From Streptomyces umbrinus (GTDB lineage: Bacteria > Actinomycetota > Actinomycetes > Streptomycetales > Streptomycetaceae), in NCBI RefSeq assembly GCF_030817415.1, contig NZ_JAUSZI010000002.1, positions 11,445,501 through 11,509,500 of the forward strand: a stretch of 64,000 nucleotides of DNA, written 5' to 3'. Shown piece by piece: positions 34,148 to 41,607 of the stretch. The first letter of the stretch is position 1. Each line of letters begins with the position of its first letter. The translations under genes were made by a program, and so were the position numbers. The notes under the pieces were generated by a model, which had not been told where the DNA came from, made no database searches, and was given only the letters and a program-made list of their open reading frames with translations.

Positions 34148-34159
34148 TTATGTACATAA
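34148..34159 (-). promoter_or_regulatory. palindromic operator-like site upstream of the SRPBCC gene
   Basis: A perfect 12-base palindrome, TTATGTACATAA, sits in an unusually AT-rich stretch about 21 bases before the SRPBCC start codon, in the place expected for a promoter. It looks like a regulator-binding site; the regulator is unknown, although such symmetrical sequences suit MarR or TetR proteins. Confidence 0.45.
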
Positions 34160-34699
34160 TCCCACAATGCCGACGACGCACCAACTCCACCAACCGGACG
34201 GGCCAACGCGGCAATCAGGGGCGCGGGCACGGGCCGTTCCCGGCGGCCGGCAGCGATGCGCGCTTCCCCCTGGCCGGGGCGCACTGCCGCGATTGGGAGG
34301 CCCAGCGGACTCTGGTGGCGTTTCGGAGTGCGCCGAGGGCGGCAAGCATGTCCGTGATCTCTCACGAAGGGTCTTGAAACCTCTGACCTGGGCTTTCCGA
34401 GCCGCCTTCGGGATTCGAACCCGAGGCGTACGCATGACGAGGCCTCGAGTGATTGCCCAGTAGCGGCTGATGCCGCGTGATGCTGTTGTGCAACCCGCGT
34501 CACCTGCGCTGCACTGCGACACCTACGCACTGCAGTTGTCTGACCTGCACGGATTATTGATGTCCGGATTGCGGCACCGTTGGTACGACAGCACAGCAGA
34601 TATCAGCGCCGTCTCGCCGGGCTGCATCCGCCTCCGGCGCTCCCGATGCGGTCCAGATCGCCGATCTCTGGCACATCTGACACGACCTCGCCGGCAGGC
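34160..34699. other. intergenic stretch of about 540 bases without a gene
   Basis: No supported gene. It contains the tRNA-like T-arm described separately at 34401-34424. The frames read in both directions are shadows of GC-rich sequence. Confidence 0.4.
34401..34424 (-). repeat. tRNA 3'-end-like sequence (T-arm and acceptor half)
   Basis: On the minus strand the 17 bases 34424-34408 read TCGGGTTCGAATCCCGA, a perfect five-pair T-stem with the invariant loop TTCGAAT, followed at once by AGGCGGC, the place of a tRNA acceptor 3' half. No matching D-arm or anticodon arm was found upstream within tRNA distance, so this is the 3' half only, as left behind by integration of a mobile element into a tRNA gene. 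Confidence 0.45.
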
Positions 34700-35353
34700 T
34701 CAGGTCGGACCCGACCAGTCGAAGGTGATGTGCTTGCTGGACTGACCCTCCCTGCTCCAGTGGAAGCCGAAGGCGTCGGCGCGGTCCGCTGTCGCGCGGC
34801 CCCAGGTCGCGATCTGCCCCGGGCCGGTCTCCGATCCCGGCAGGTTGGTGGACTGCACACGTGCGCCGTCGGGTGTAGTCGGTCCCGTCAGGGCCATCGC
34901 GCTCGCCTCGACCCGTCCCGGAACGGTGGCTTTCCAACCACCGAGATCCTCGTCGACCTGCACCTCGATGGGGGCGAAGTCCATGCCTCGCATCTCGGCT
35001 CCGAACATGCTGATCATTTCGGCAGGCCAGCTGCCCGCCTGACCGCCGAAGATCATCTGTAGTGCCTCGCGCTGCGCGTCGTCAGCCCTCTCGTCGAGGA
35101 AGACGGCCGCGTACGCATCGGAGTGCTCGGCCCACACGTTGCCGACGAACGAGCCGAGCATCAGCACGTTGAGGCCGTCCAGCGGCACATCGCCGTAGCG
35201 CCCCTCGCGCACGTGCCAGGCCAGGACTCCCTCGCAGTCACCGTAGGTGGGCGGCTGTGCGAACGAGCACGGGCACGGAACGTTGCACTTGCAGGTGTCG
35301 AACCAGTCCCCGGCCGCATGCCACTTCGGAACAGACTTCCCGGTCTCCGTCAT
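34700..35353 (-). CDS. DUF1326 domain protein
   Basis: A 217-residue protein with the family start WHAAGDWFDTCKCNVPCPCS, whose Cys-x-Cys-x3-Cys-x-Cys set suggests metal binding, then YGDCEGVLAWHVREGRYGDV and LNVLMLGSFVGNVWAE. It is of normal length for DUF1326. The family has no proven role. The divergent neighbour is a DUF2182 membrane protein, and the two families are often encoded together, so they probably act jointly on a metal or a protein substrate. The ATG at 35353 starts just before the conserved region. Confidence 0.9.
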   Translation of the reverse strand: MTETGKSVPKWHAAGDWFDTCKCNVPCPCSFAQPPTYGDCEGVLAWHVREGRYGDVPLDGLNVLMLGSFVGNVWAEHSDAYAAVFLDERADDAQREALQMIFGGQAGSWPAEMISMFGAEMRGMDFAPIEVQVDEDLGGWKATVPGRVEASAMALTGPTTPDGARVQSTNLPGSETGPGQIATWGRATADRADAFGFHWSREGQSSKHITFDWSGPT

Positions 35354-35552
35354 GTCCTCGCCTCCTCGCGACCCACCCCGGGTGAATCAGGTGGTCGGCA
35401 ATCTCGCGGGGAACACATCGCCGTGGGACACCGCATCCACTCGGTGACGCGGGTCATCACCTCCATCCTCCTCCCGTTGACGTAGGGGAGCCAAGATGTC
35501 CAGGCGGAGCGGACACCGCGCAAGGGGCCGCCTTCTGTGGTGACCTGGAAGC

Positions 35553-36371
35553 GTGTTCCGTAACCGGGCATCGCTCTCCGCGCCCATGCGGCCGGGCAAT
35601 CTCCTCTCCGCCCGGGAGATGACCGCCGCCTGGTCCCTCATGCTGCTGCTCGCCCTGCTTGCGTGGCTCCTCGTGGTGGGGCAGGCCAGCGGCACAGAGA
35701 CGGGGCCGGGAACGATGGGCCTTGGCCTGCCGCTGTTCCTGCTGCTCTGGGTCATCATGATGGCAGCCATGATGTTCCCGTCCGTGTCGCCGGTGGCCAT
35801 CACCTGGGTCCGGGCCATCGGCCGTCAGTCGTCCGGTACGGTCCGGGCGGCGCGGATCGCGCAGTTCGTGGGCGGATACCTGATCGCCTGGACGGCATTC
35901 GGACTCGCGGTGTACGGGATCCTCACGGTGACCGGCCGTCTGGTCGACAGCCATCCCGAAGCCGGGCGCTGGATCGGCGCCGGCGCTTTCCTGCTCGCCG
36001 GACTTCACCAGCTCAGTCCGCTGAAGAACGTGTGCCTGCGCCACTGCCGAAGCCCCATGGGCCAGCTCGTGCGCTACGCCGGCTACCGGTCGCGTGCCCG
36101 CGATCTGCGTGTCGGAGCGCACCACGGACTCTACTGCGTGGGCTGTTGCTGGGGGCTCATGATCGTCCTCGTACCGCTGGGCACGATGAACATCGCGGCG
36201 ATGGCCGGACTCGCGGTCGTCATCTTCATCGAGAAGCTGTGGCGGCTGGGACCGGTGTTCAGTACGGCGGTCGGTGTGCTGTTCCTGGTCCTGGCTGCAC
36301 TGGCTCCGTTCCAGAGCTGGCTTCTGCCAGGACTGGAACATTCGGGGCCGTCGATGCAGCCGATGGCTTAG
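35553..36371 (+). CDS. DUF2182 membrane protein
   Basis: A 272-residue membrane protein with about seven transmembrane segments. LLWVIMMAAMMFPSVSPVAI, with its Met-Met-Ala-Ala-Met-Met pattern, CVGCCWGLMIVLVPLG and CRSPMGQL in the loops are hallmarks of DUF2182 (metal-binding integral membrane family). The repeated Met and Cys residues suggest copper or another soft metal. It lies divergent from DUF1326 with 199 bases between, so both may share a promoter region. It starts at GTG 35553; an in-frame ATG eleven codons on is possible. Confidence 0.88.
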   Translation: MFRNRASLSAPMRPGNLLSAREMTAAWSLMLLLALLAWLLVVGQASGTETGPGTMGLGLPLFLLLWVIMMAAMMFPSVSPVAITWVRAIGRQSSGTVRAARIAQFVGGYLIAWTAFGLAVYGILTVTGRLVDSHPEAGRWIGAGAFLLAGLHQLSPLKNVCLRHCRSPMGQLVRYAGYRSRARDLRVGAHHGLYCVGCCWGLMIVLVPLGTMNIAAMAGLAVVIFIEKLWRLGPVFSTAVGVLFLVLAALAPFQSWLLPGLEHSGPSMQPMA

Positions 36372-36608
36372 GCGACCGATGGGTTGATCAGCCGCGGCGG
36401 TCGGCCACGGACGGCCAGTTGCCGTATTTTCCCCGGTTCAGATCACACGACGGGCCCGTACGAGCACAACCGGACACTGGCGGGGCCCGGCGCCGCCTGC
36501 GCCCGGAAGCCGTATTCGCGTAACCCTCGCCCCGCCCCGAGCGATGTCGAGAACTCCCACGCGGCTCCGACGTCACCTCAGGAAGGCACCCAACGGAGGG
36601 ACGAGGTC

Positions 36609-37190
36609 ATGAGCAAGGTCGTTTCAGGCATCTCGATGTCACTGGACGGATTCGTCGCCGGTCCGAATGTCTCCCGCGAACAGCAACTGGGCGACGGCGG
36701 CCTGCCGCTGCACCAGTGGCTGCACCAGCCGGGCCCGCGCGACATCGACTTGCTGGACGAGATGCGCGCAGGGCTGGGGTCCATCCTGATGGGCCGGGTG
36801 TCATACGGCCTGGCGGAGGGCGACGGCGGCTGGGGCGACGGCGGGCCCGCCGGACCGACGCCGTGCTTCGTGCTCACCCACAAGGCACCCGCCCTGGAGA
36901 CTGTACGGCCCCCGTCGGTCTTCACCTTCGTCACCGACGGCATCCACAGCGCGGTGGCCCAGGCGAAGTCGGCGGCGGGCGGCAAGGGGGTCGCCGTGCA
37001 CGGCGCGAGCGCGGCTCAGCAGTGCCTCGCGGCCGGGCTGCTGGACGAGATCCAGATCCATCTGGCCCCGGTCCTGCTCGGCGGCGGGACTCGGCTCTTC
37101 GAGCACCTGGGCGGGCAGTACCGGCTGGAGCGTACGAAGGTGATCGAGACGTCGAACGCCACCCATCTGCGGTTCAGCGTGATCCGCTGA
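36609..37190 (+). CDS. dihydrofolate reductase-like (RibD C-terminal) protein
   Basis: A 193-residue protein starting MSKVVSGISMSLDGFVAGPN, the first strand of the RibD_C/dihydrofolate-reductase fold, with ILMGRVSYGLAEGD, FVLTHKAPAL and GVAVHGASAAQQCLAAGLLD later on. The family is common in actinobacteria (YwjB/YyaP-like), and its substrates are largely unknown; NADPH binding is likely. The start is ATG 36609 behind GAGG. It ends 39 bases before the end of the ArsR gene on the other strand. Confidence 0.88.
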   Translation: MSKVVSGISMSLDGFVAGPNVSREQQLGDGGLPLHQWLHQPGPRDIDLLDEMRAGLGSILMGRVSYGLAEGDGGWGDGGPAGPTPCFVLTHKAPALETVRPPSVFTFVTDGIHSAVAQAKSAAGGKGVAVHGASAAQQCLAAGLLDEIQIHLAPVLLGGGTRLFEHLGGQYRLERTKVIETSNATHLRFSVIR

Positions 37191-37229
37191 CCGGCTCCGT
37201 GTCTGCAGCGCGAGGTCCTCAACTACCTC

Positions 37230-37613
37230 TTACAGACCGGCCGGTACCTCTTCGGTGGCTGCGGAGTTGTCGCGGATTCCCATGCGCAGGTGTTCGACGT
37301 GGTAGAGCGCCTGGTCGAGGAGTTCGGCGACGTGGTTGTCGTAGAGGGCGTAGATGATCGAGCGGCCGTGGCGTTCGCCGGTGACCAGGCCGAGGTTGCG
37401 CAGCAGGCGGAGTTGGTGGGAGCAGGCGGAGGCTTCCATGCCGACGGCGTCGGCGAGGTCACTGACGGAGCAGGGGCCTTCCTGGAGGCGGGCCAGGATG
37501 TGGAGCCGGGATGGGGTGGCGAGGGCCTGGAGGGTGGCGGCGACGTCCGCGGTGCCGACGGCGTCGAGGCGTTCGCGGGTGGTGGCGCTGCTGGCGTCGG
37601 TTCCGTGGCCCAT
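37230..37613 (-). CDS. ArsR/SmtB family transcriptional regulator
   Basis: A 127-residue winged-helix regulator. ATLQALATPSRLHILARLQE, the helix-turn-helix DLADAVGMEASACSHQLRLL and the wing LGLVTGERHGRSIIYALYDN are typical. The last helix carries H and D/E residues (DNHVAELLDQALYHVEH), which suits the alpha-5 metal site of SmtB/NmtR sensors. It is transcribed divergently from a P1B-4 metal ATPase and an inverted repeat lies between them. By family precedent it represses the ATPase and is released by metal. Confidence 0.92.
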   Translation of the reverse strand: MGHGTDASSATTRERLDAVGTADVAATLQALATPSRLHILARLQEGPCSVSDLADAVGMEASACSHQLRLLRNLGLVTGERHGRSIIYALYDNHVAELLDQALYHVEHLRMGIRDNSAATEEVPAGL

Positions 37614-37631
37614 GGGTGCATCATACCGGTG

Positions 37632-37655
37632 ACACCTGAAGACCTGTTCAGATGT
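37632..37655 (+). promoter_or_regulatory. ArsR-type operator between regulator and metal ATPase
   Basis: A 24-base imperfect inverted repeat lies in the divergent promoter region: ACACCTGAA, six bases, then TTCAGATGT, with eight of nine pairs matched. It starts about 19 bases before the arsR ATG and about 52 bases before the ATPase ATG. Its size and position fit an ArsR/SmtB binding site covering both promoters. Confidence 0.6.
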
Positions 37656-37706
37656 TCCTGTATGGTGGGCGCGTTACCCCGTCCGTCCGTGAAGGGTTGT
37701 TTTGTC

Positions 37707-39695
37707 ATGTCTTCTGTCCTGGATCAGCGGCCCGCGCCGACCGCTGCCGGACTGCGTCCGGCGCTCCCGAAGCGGCGTACGCGGGTGCTGGCGCTGCCGG
37801 AGTCCCGGTGGGCGCTGGCCGCGCTGGTGCTGTTCCTGATCGCCCTCCCGCTGGATCTTCTCGGTGCCCCGACATGGCTGTGGGCCCCGCTGTATGCCGC
37901 CGTCTACATCACGGGCGGGTGGGAGCCGGGGCGGGAGGGTCTGAAGGCACTCAGGAACAAGACGTTGGACGTGGATCTGCTGATGGTGGTGGCCGCGATC
38001 GGTGCCGCTGCCATCGGCCAGGTCCTCGACGGCGCGCTGCTGATCGTCATCTTCGCCACCTCCGGGGCCTTGGAGGCGGTCGCGACGGCGCGGACCGCCG
38101 ACTCGGTGCGCGGTCTGCTGGACCTGGCGCCGACCACCGCAACCCGGCTCCTGCCCGGTGGTGAGGAGGAGAGCGTCCCGGCCGACTCCCTCGCGGTGGG
38201 CGACACGATCCTGGTGCGGCCCGGCGAGCGGGTCGGCGCCGACGGCCAGGTCCTCGACGGGGCCGGTGATGTCGACCAGGCGACCATCACGGGCGAGCCG
38301 TTGCCGGTGGCCAAGCGGGCCGGGGACGAGGTGTTCGCCGGCACCATCAACGGCGCCGGTGCTCTGCGGGTGCGGGTCGAGCGTGACCCGGCGGACTCGG
38401 TGATCGCCCGGATCGTGAAGATGGTCGAGGAAGCGTCCAAGACCAAGGCCCCCACCCAGTTGTTCATCGAGAAGGTCGAGCAGCGGTACTCGATCGGCAT
38501 GGTCATCGCCACGCTGGCCGTCTTCGCGGTCCCGCTCGCCTTCGGCTCCGCGCTCCAGCCCGCTCTGCTGCGGGCGATGACCTTCATGATCGTTGCTTCG
38601 CCGTGCGCGGTGGTGCTGTCCACGATGCCGCCGCTGTTGTCCGCCATCGCCAACGCGGGCCGCCACGGTGTCCTGGCGAAGTCCGCCGTCGTGATGGAAC
38701 GCCTGGGTCAGGTCGACCTCGTGGCGCTGGACAAGACCGGCACCCTGACCCAGGGCACGCCACGTGTCACCGACATCCGTCCCGAGCCCGGTTCCGGTCT
38801 GCAGGAGGACGGGCTGCTGGCGCTGGCGGCGGCGGCCGAGCACCCCAGCGAGCATCCCCTCGCCCGCGCCGTCGTCCAGGCCGCCCGCGAACGCGGCCTC
38901 ACCCTCGCCGCGGCAACCGGCTTCACCTCCGCCCCCGGTGCGGGTGTCACCGCCACCGTCGGCGGCCGCACCATCCAGGTCGGCTCCCCGGCCCGCCTCG
39001 TCGCTGTCGACGGCCAGGACATCGGCAGCGCGGTACAGGCGCTCGAAGACGAAGGCCGCACCGCGGTCCTCGTCCGGCGCGACGGCACGCCGGTCGGGGT
39101 CCTGGGCATCGCCGACCGGCTCCGCTCCGACGCGAAGGCGACAGTGGCCGCGCTCACCGAACTCACCGGCCAGACACCGGTTCTGCTGACCGGTGACAAC
39201 GAACGCGCGGCACGCCAACTTGCCGCCGAGGTCGGCATTACCGATGTCCGCGCCGGTTTGCTTCCGCAGGACAAGGTGTCGGCAGTCAGGCAGTGGGAGG
39301 ACGAGGGCCTTTGCGTGCTGGTGGTCGGCGACGGCGTCAACGACGCGCCCGCGCTGGCCGCCGCGCACACCGGCATCGCGATGGGCAGGGCCGGCTCCGA
39401 CCTCGCACTGCAGACCGCCGACGCCGTCGTCGTCCGCGACGAACTCGCCGCCATCCCCGCCGTCGTGGCCCTCTCCCGCCAGGCCCGCCGCCTCGTCGTG
39501 CAGAACCTGGTCATCGCCGGGATCTTCATCACCGCCTTGGTGGCCTGGGACCTGATTGCCACGCTCCCGCTGCCGCTCGGCGTCGCGGGGCACGAAGGCT
39601 CCACCGTCATCGTCGGACTCAACGGCCTGCGCCTGCTGCGCGACGCCGCCTGGAACCGCGCAGCAAAGGAAGGGACTGTAAGACGTTCGGTGTAA
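37707..39695 (+). CDS. P1B-4-type heavy metal translocating ATPase
   Basis: A 662-residue P-type ATPase. Motifs: TGEP in DVDQATITGEPLPV (actuator), SPC at residues 298-300 in the sixth helix, DKTGTLT with the phosphorylated Asp at about 342, SEHPLA, GDGVND near the end, and HEGST at 629-633. The SPC and HEG(S/G)T pair is the mark of P1B-4 pumps, which handle Co2+, Fe2+ or Zn2+ (CoaT, CtpD, PfeT). There is no N-terminal metal domain, as usual for the group. ATG 37707 begins with a short basic stretch. It should export metal across the membrane under the divergent ArsR. Confidence 0.93.
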   Translation: MSSVLDQRPAPTAAGLRPALPKRRTRVLALPESRWALAALVLFLIALPLDLLGAPTWLWAPLYAAVYITGGWEPGREGLKALRNKTLDVDLLMVVAAIGAAAIGQVLDGALLIVIFATSGALEAVATARTADSVRGLLDLAPTTATRLLPGGEEESVPADSLAVGDTILVRPGERVGADGQVLDGAGDVDQATITGEPLPVAKRAGDEVFAGTINGAGALRVRVERDPADSVIARIVKMVEEASKTKAPTQLFIEKVEQRYSIGMVIATLAVFAVPLAFGSALQPALLRAMTFMIVASPCAVVLSTMPPLLSAIANAGRHGVLAKSAVVMERLGQVDLVALDKTGTLTQGTPRVTDIRPEPGSGLQEDGLLALAAAAEHPSEHPLARAVVQAARERGLTLAAATGFTSAPGAGVTATVGGRTIQVGSPARLVAVDGQDIGSAVQALEDEGRTAVLVRRDGTPVGVLGIADRLRSDAKATVAALTELTGQTPVLLTGDNERAARQLAAEVGITDVRAGLLPQDKVSAVRQWEDEGLCVLVVGDGVNDAPALAAAHTGIAMGRAGSDLALQTADAVVVRDELAAIPAVVALSRQARRLVVQNLVIAGIFITALVAWDLIATLPLPLGVAGHEGSTVIVGLNGLRLLRDAAWNRAAKEGTVRRSV

Positions 39696-39719
39696 CTCCC
39701 GATCATGGAAGATGCATCG

Positions 39720-39756
39720 TTGACGCTCTCCTTCCCTTCAGGGAGGAGAGCGTCAA
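39720..39756 (+). terminator. strong hairpin terminator after the metal ATPase
   Basis: A 12-base perfect stem, TTGACGCTCTCC with GGAGAGCGTCAA, encloses a short loop that itself can pair (CCC with GGG). It lies 24 bases after the ATPase stop. Downstream bases are AAGAAGTTT, with few T residues, which is common for Streptomyces terminators. It may serve both strands. Confidence 0.8.
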
Positions 39757-39839
39757 GAAGTTTCCCCCGACAAAACAACACAACACCCGAAGAGGTCACT
39801 AGTTCGGATGAGGTGGTCGTGCGGGGCCTCAGGGGTTCC

Positions 39840-40232
39840 TCAGGCGGCGTCCCAGGTGCGCAGTTGGCGGGCGATCTGGGCGACGCCGATGGTGGTGGCC
39901 GCAGCGTCGCGGACCAGGGCCACGGCGTCCTTGGGCTGGTAGGTGAGGCGGCGGCCGTTCAGGGCGAGGTAGGCCTCGCAGGAGTGCCAGGCGAAGGCGT
40001 CGTTGGAGTGCTCCAGTGCGGGCAGTCTGAGCAGGGTCTGCAGCAGGGCTGCGGCCTTCAGGTTCAGGGAGCCGTAGATGTCGCGTTGCATGGCCCGCGC
40101 GTTGGCGCGGGCGACGGCCGCGTAGAGAGGACCGTAGTCGTCGACCTGGGGGTCACCGTCGAGGAGCTCGGCTGCGTGCAGGAGGAAGGGCACATCGAGG
40201 GGATGGGGCTGCTGGGGGTCGGGCTGGTTCAC
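39840..40232 (-). CDS. Fic/Doc-like toxin (degenerate motif)
   Basis: A 130-residue protein of the Streptomyces 'Fic family toxin component' type. DDYGPLYAAVARANARAMQRD and LNLKAAALLQTLLRLPALEH, then SNDAFAWHSCEAYLALNG, follow the Doc helices in order. The catalytic HxFx(D/N)GN(K/R) motif is replaced by LEHSNDAFAWHS, so the protein may not AMPylate or phosphorylate like normal Fic/Doc proteins. The GTG at 40232 overlaps the antitoxin stop by four bases (GTGA), the usual layout of toxin-antitoxin pairs. Confidence 0.72.
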   Translation of the reverse strand: MNQPDPQQPHPLDVPFLLHAAELLDGDPQVDDYGPLYAAVARANARAMQRDIYGSLNLKAAALLQTLLRLPALEHSNDAFAWHSCEAYLALNGRRLTYQPKDAVALVRDAAATTIGVAQIARQLRTWDAA

Positions 40233-40526
40233 GCGGCGTGGCCCCGCTCGCCTGGCTCCATCTCGCGGCGGGCCTGCTGTTCGGCGGCCCGCTGCTCGGG
40301 TGCGGGGTCGGCGGTGCTGGGCTCGGCGGCGAAGGCATGCCCGCTGCGGTCCATCGAGTCCTTGAACGCCTTGAGGAAGCTGTCCTCCACCGCAGTCGCG
40401 CGGGCGTACGCGGCGGACAGGATGTAGTCCTGGATGCTGACCCCGGCCTGCCTGGCAGCGGCGACGATGGCGGCCTGCTGTTCGGGGTCCCGGAAGCGCA
40501 GGCTCATGGCCTTGGAAGTCGACATG
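40229..40526 (-). CDS. antitoxin of the Fic-like pair
   Basis: A 98-residue protein. The first 50 residues (SLRFRDPEQQAAIVAAARQA, then GVSIQDYILSAAYARA) are a ribbon-helix-helix-like DNA-binding domain, which fits an autoregulating antitoxin. The tail is disordered and polar with many Glu, Ala and Arg, suited to wrapping the toxin. ATG 40526 was taken. Two GGTATCA repeats lie close upstream and are likely its operator. Confidence 0.7.
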
Positions 40527-40535
40527 GTACCTACG

Positions 40536-40551
40536 GTATCAGTGGTATCAC
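40536..40551 (-). promoter_or_regulatory. GGTATCA direct repeats upstream of the antitoxin
   Basis: Two copies of GGTATCA, at 40536-40542 and 40545-40551, are nine bases apart start to start in the promoter of the antitoxin gene, 10-25 bases before its ATG. A ribbon-helix-helix antitoxin often binds such close repeats. Confidence 0.5.
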
Positions 40552-40844
40552 TTGGTGTCCACGGGTATGGCTCCTGCTGCTGACCGTGGCCCGGGCAGCC
40601 CGGCGCGACTGTCTGGCGCCCCGCAGAGCGGCCGAGTCGGCGGCGCGGTCCCATGCTCCGGGTCGCATCCAACGGGTCCTTGGCCACACGATCAGCTCCT
40701 GGAACGACCACTCTCGACCATCAACGTCCACGTGCTGATCGCGGTCGGCGCAACGCCGACGGGCACGGGTAGAACCGGGGCCGCCCTGTGTGGGCGTGAC
40801 GACTGGGACATTGGGCGCCAGGACCAGGGCGGCGGGAGGGACGC
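40552..40844. other. gap between toxin-antitoxin operon and deaminase remnant
   Basis: No gene is supported. It must contain the antitoxin promoter. A minus-strand scrap REWSFQELIVWPRTR near 40700 is coding-like but too short to name. Confidence 0.35.
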
Positions 40845-41607
40845 ACACTCGCGGGACCCGCGAGTTCGCCGGCGTGCGGCGCCGCGATCAGCCCCGCGGC
40901 GCGGGCGAGCGCGAAGGCATCGGCGAACGGCTCGGGCGGGTGCAGCGACTCGTCCGCGGCGAGGCCGAATCCGGGCACTCCGGCATCCGCCCGCGTGGCC
41001 GCGAGCCGCGCCAGGTCCACGGCCTCGCGAGGGTCGAGGTGGCGCAGGGCCGTGACGAGGGTCCGCAGCCGATGCCGGCCCGGGCTGCCGCGCCGCACGC
41101 TTCATCGATCAGGAGGTCGAGGACGTAAGCGGAGCTTCGGCCGAAGGCCTGCCCGTACCGCACGGGGTTGACGGCCGGCTCCAGCCATACCGCACCGTCC
41201 GTGGCCGCGTCCTCCACGACCTCGCGTACGACCCGTCGCAGGTCGTCCTCGCACCGGACGAGCGACACCGCCTCGTCATAGCGCAGCCCGAACTCGCGGA
41301 AGCTGCTGTACGCATCCATGTCCGGCACGTGCACGCCGTGTCGGCGCGCGAGATCGGCGAGAGCGGCGGGCAGCATGGAGCCCTCCAGGTGCAGATGGAG
41401 ATGCGCCTTCGGCAGCCGGTGGAGATCGCGGGGGAGGGCGGTCCCCGCGTCGGCGGGTGCGGGGACTGCACCCAACGGCGCCGCTGCGAAGCCTGCCGGC
41501 ATTCCCGCTGTGCCCGGCCACTCGGCGACATCCGACGCCGGCGGCTGAGCGATGCCCGGCAACGGCTCCGTCGCCCCCGCGCTGCTGGCGACGGCCTCCG
41601 CCGTCAC
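40845..41607 (-). pseudogene. adenosine deaminase-like gene, frameshifted and truncated
   Basis: The gene starts at a GTG overlapping the end of the substrate-binding gene (GTG/TGA). It shows LPKAHLHLHLEGSM, with the zinc-binding HxHxE region, VREVVEDAATDGAVWLEP and, after a frame change near 41065, VTALRHLDPREAVDLARL and AAPHAGELAGPAS, with the catalytic His/Glu. The protein then stops matching, with the HAGE motif as the last landmark, so the C-terminal third (the second catalytic half with the metal-binding Asp) is gone. Its place as last gene of the ABC operon suggests it once served that operon's substrate. Confidence 0.8.

Noticed and set aside
34401..34467. A complete tRNA gene
   Set aside because: Only the T-arm and 3' acceptor half are convincing; no D-arm or anticodon arm could be folded in the remaining 43 bases.
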